Source of the DNA: Planctomycetota bacterium
GTDB lineage: Bacteria; Planctomycetota; MHYJ01; JACPRB01
Assembly: GCA_016200125.1 (NCBI GenBank)
Contig: JACQFK010000421.1
Coordinates: 1-5,693 of the forward strand
Direction of reading: 5' to 3'
DNA: 5,693 nucleotides
Shown here piece after piece: positions 5,002-5,693 of this stretch (position 1 is the first letter of the stretch; every line of letters starts with the position of its first letter). Made by a program: the position numbers and the translations under genes. The notes under the pieces were generated by a model. That model searched no databases. It worked only from the letters and a program-made list of their open reading frames with translations, and was not told the origin of the DNA.

Positions 5002-5045
5002 TACCGGGGGGTAGGAAGGGTCCGATTGGCGTACCGGGGGGGAGG
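5002..5045. repeat. Two direct copies of TACCGGGGGG, 30 bases apart
   Basis: TACCGGGGGGTAGG at 5002-5015 and TACCGGGGGGGAGG at 5032-5045 match at 13 of 14 positions. Their starts are exactly 30 bases apart, about three helical turns. They lie between the stop of the right-edge gene (5050) and the CBS gene. They may be tandem binding sites or simply residual sequence drift; no known element is recognised. A small inverted repeat, CCCGG (4993-4997) with CCGGG (5004-5008), overlaps the first copy. On the minus strand it is followed by a moderately AT-rich stretch, a poor terminator at best. Confidence 0.4.
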
Positions 5046-5049
5046 GGCG

Positions 5050-5693
5050 TCATGCGGCCTCCTCGGGCTCGTCCCCCACGCGGGAGCGCTCGAGGAACTC
5101 GTCCGCGAGGAGGCTTGCCGCGACCAGCTCGATCTTGCGCTCCCAGAGCTCGTCGCCGCGCTCCTCGGATCCGGCGCGGCGGAGGAGCCGTTCGCGCTCG
5201 GCGAAGGCCAGCTCCAGCGCGACCCGGCCCAGCGCTTCTTCGATGACCTCCTTGGCCAGCTCCGGCTCGAGCAGGAGCAGCTGGCCCGGCGCGAGCTCCA
5301 CGCCGGCGGACCAGAACACGTAGGCGAGATACGGGGGGTTCACGGGCACCGGGCGGCCCGCCTGGATCAGCGCGTGCTCGCCCGTCTCCGATACCCTGAG
5401 CAGGAACAGGTGGTGCGCGTCCCTCCAGGGATCGAGCCCTGTTGAGAGGGCGACGTAGCTGACGCGGAGCGAGCGGAGGATGGGGTCGAGCGCGGCGCCC
5501 TCTTCGCCCCGCAGGCCCGCGTGGTTCTTGACCGACTCGATCTGGCGCGCCAGGGTCGACAGCAGCCGTTCCGCGGCCCGTTGGTCGAGACCGATGAAAC
5601 CGACCCGGGCGCCCTGCTCGGCGAAGTGCTCGACCATGCTGGCGCCAATGCCGGAGGCGCCGCCGGTGATCAGCACGGCGCGGTCGGCGAGGC
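5050..5693 (-). CDS. 5'-truncated chimeric protein: SDR-type Rossmann start joined to an unrecognised domain
   Basis: The frame is open to the right edge, so the true start is outside the window; the visible part is 213 codons. The N-terminal part reads LADRAVLITGGASGIGASMV and EHFAEQGARVGFIGLDQRAA. This is the start of a classical short-chain dehydrogenase: the beta-1 strand, the TGGxxxGIG cofactor loop, helix, and second strand ending in Asp. After about 45 residues (LLSTLARQIE) the resemblance stops. The expected acidic D-V region, NNAG motif and YxxxK catalytic residues are absent in this and the other leftward frames. The remaining 165 residues (with DPWRDAHHLFLLRVSE, NPPYLAYVFWSAGVEL, and a Glu/Arg-rich helical end to DEPEEAA) match no family I know. 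Codon use is uniformly GC-rich across the junction, so no frameshift is apparent. It may be a real fusion, a decayed SDR recombined with another gene, or an assembly join. An active dehydrogenase is unlikely. Confidence 0.6.
   Translation of the reverse strand, partial: LADRAVLITGGASGIGASMVEHFAEQGARVGFIGLDQRAAERLLSTLARQIESVKNHAGLRGEEGAALDPILRSLRVSYVALSTGLDPWRDAHHLFLLRVSETGEHALIQAGRPVPVNPPYLAYVFWSAGVELAPGQLLLLEPELAKEVIEEALGRVALELAFAERERLLRRAGSEERGDELWERKIELVAASLLADEFLERSRVGDEPEEAA

Overview
The window is a GC-rich, densely coded stretch of a bacterial chromosome. The gene mix suggests a member of the Planctomycetota or a close relative: a DUF1501 sulfatase-like protein, a secreted ThuA-domain protein, a secreted alpha-toroid (squalene-cyclase-repeat) protein and several short lipoproteins. 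That assignment is inferred from gene content; no rRNA or other phylogenetic marker is present.

Layout. Bases 2-187 (+) hold the 3' end of a DUF1501 gene. It converges on a leftward three-gene cluster (minus strand): ThuA-domain protein (2577 to 1666), a 102-aa unknown lipoprotein (1599 to 1291) and an alpha-toroid repeat protein (1270 to 188). A 236-base divergent intergenic region follows (2578-2813), the largest gene-free stretch. It carries a candidate promoter for the ThuA gene, a strong intrinsic terminator pointing left, and a perfect 19-bp palindrome that looks like an operator. A rightward two-gene operon comes next: msrA (2814-3557) and a signal peptide peptidase A-type protease (3554-4522), overlapping by ATGA. 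Convergent to it is a two-CBS-domain protein (4922 to 4524), preceded by a perfect Shine-Dalgarno. At the right edge is a 5'-truncated leftward gene (5693 to 5050) that begins like a short-chain dehydrogenase and then departs from that family.

The main discovery is in msrA. A single open frame from 2814 to 3557 is interrupted only by a TGA at 2982-2984, exactly where the MsrA family has its catalytic cysteine (G-C-F-W becomes G-U-F-W). Everything downstream is well-conserved MsrA. A stem-loop with features of a bacterial SECIS element follows the TGA, with an apical loop AGTTCG starting 20 nt downstream. Other genes in the window, including msrA itself, end with TGA, so a reassigned genetic code is unlikely. 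The best reading is a selenocysteine-containing methionine sulfoxide reductase A. It also has a lipoprotein signal peptide, so it would be a membrane-anchored selenoprotein outside the cytoplasm, translationally coupled to a lipoprotein-type SppA protease. Together the pair would serve repair and turnover of envelope proteins (inference).

Most other genes look ordinary. The second points of interest are the terminator that faces into the 5' region of the ThuA gene without an obvious gene before it, the operator-like palindrome in front of the selenoprotein operon, and the SDR chimera at the right edge.
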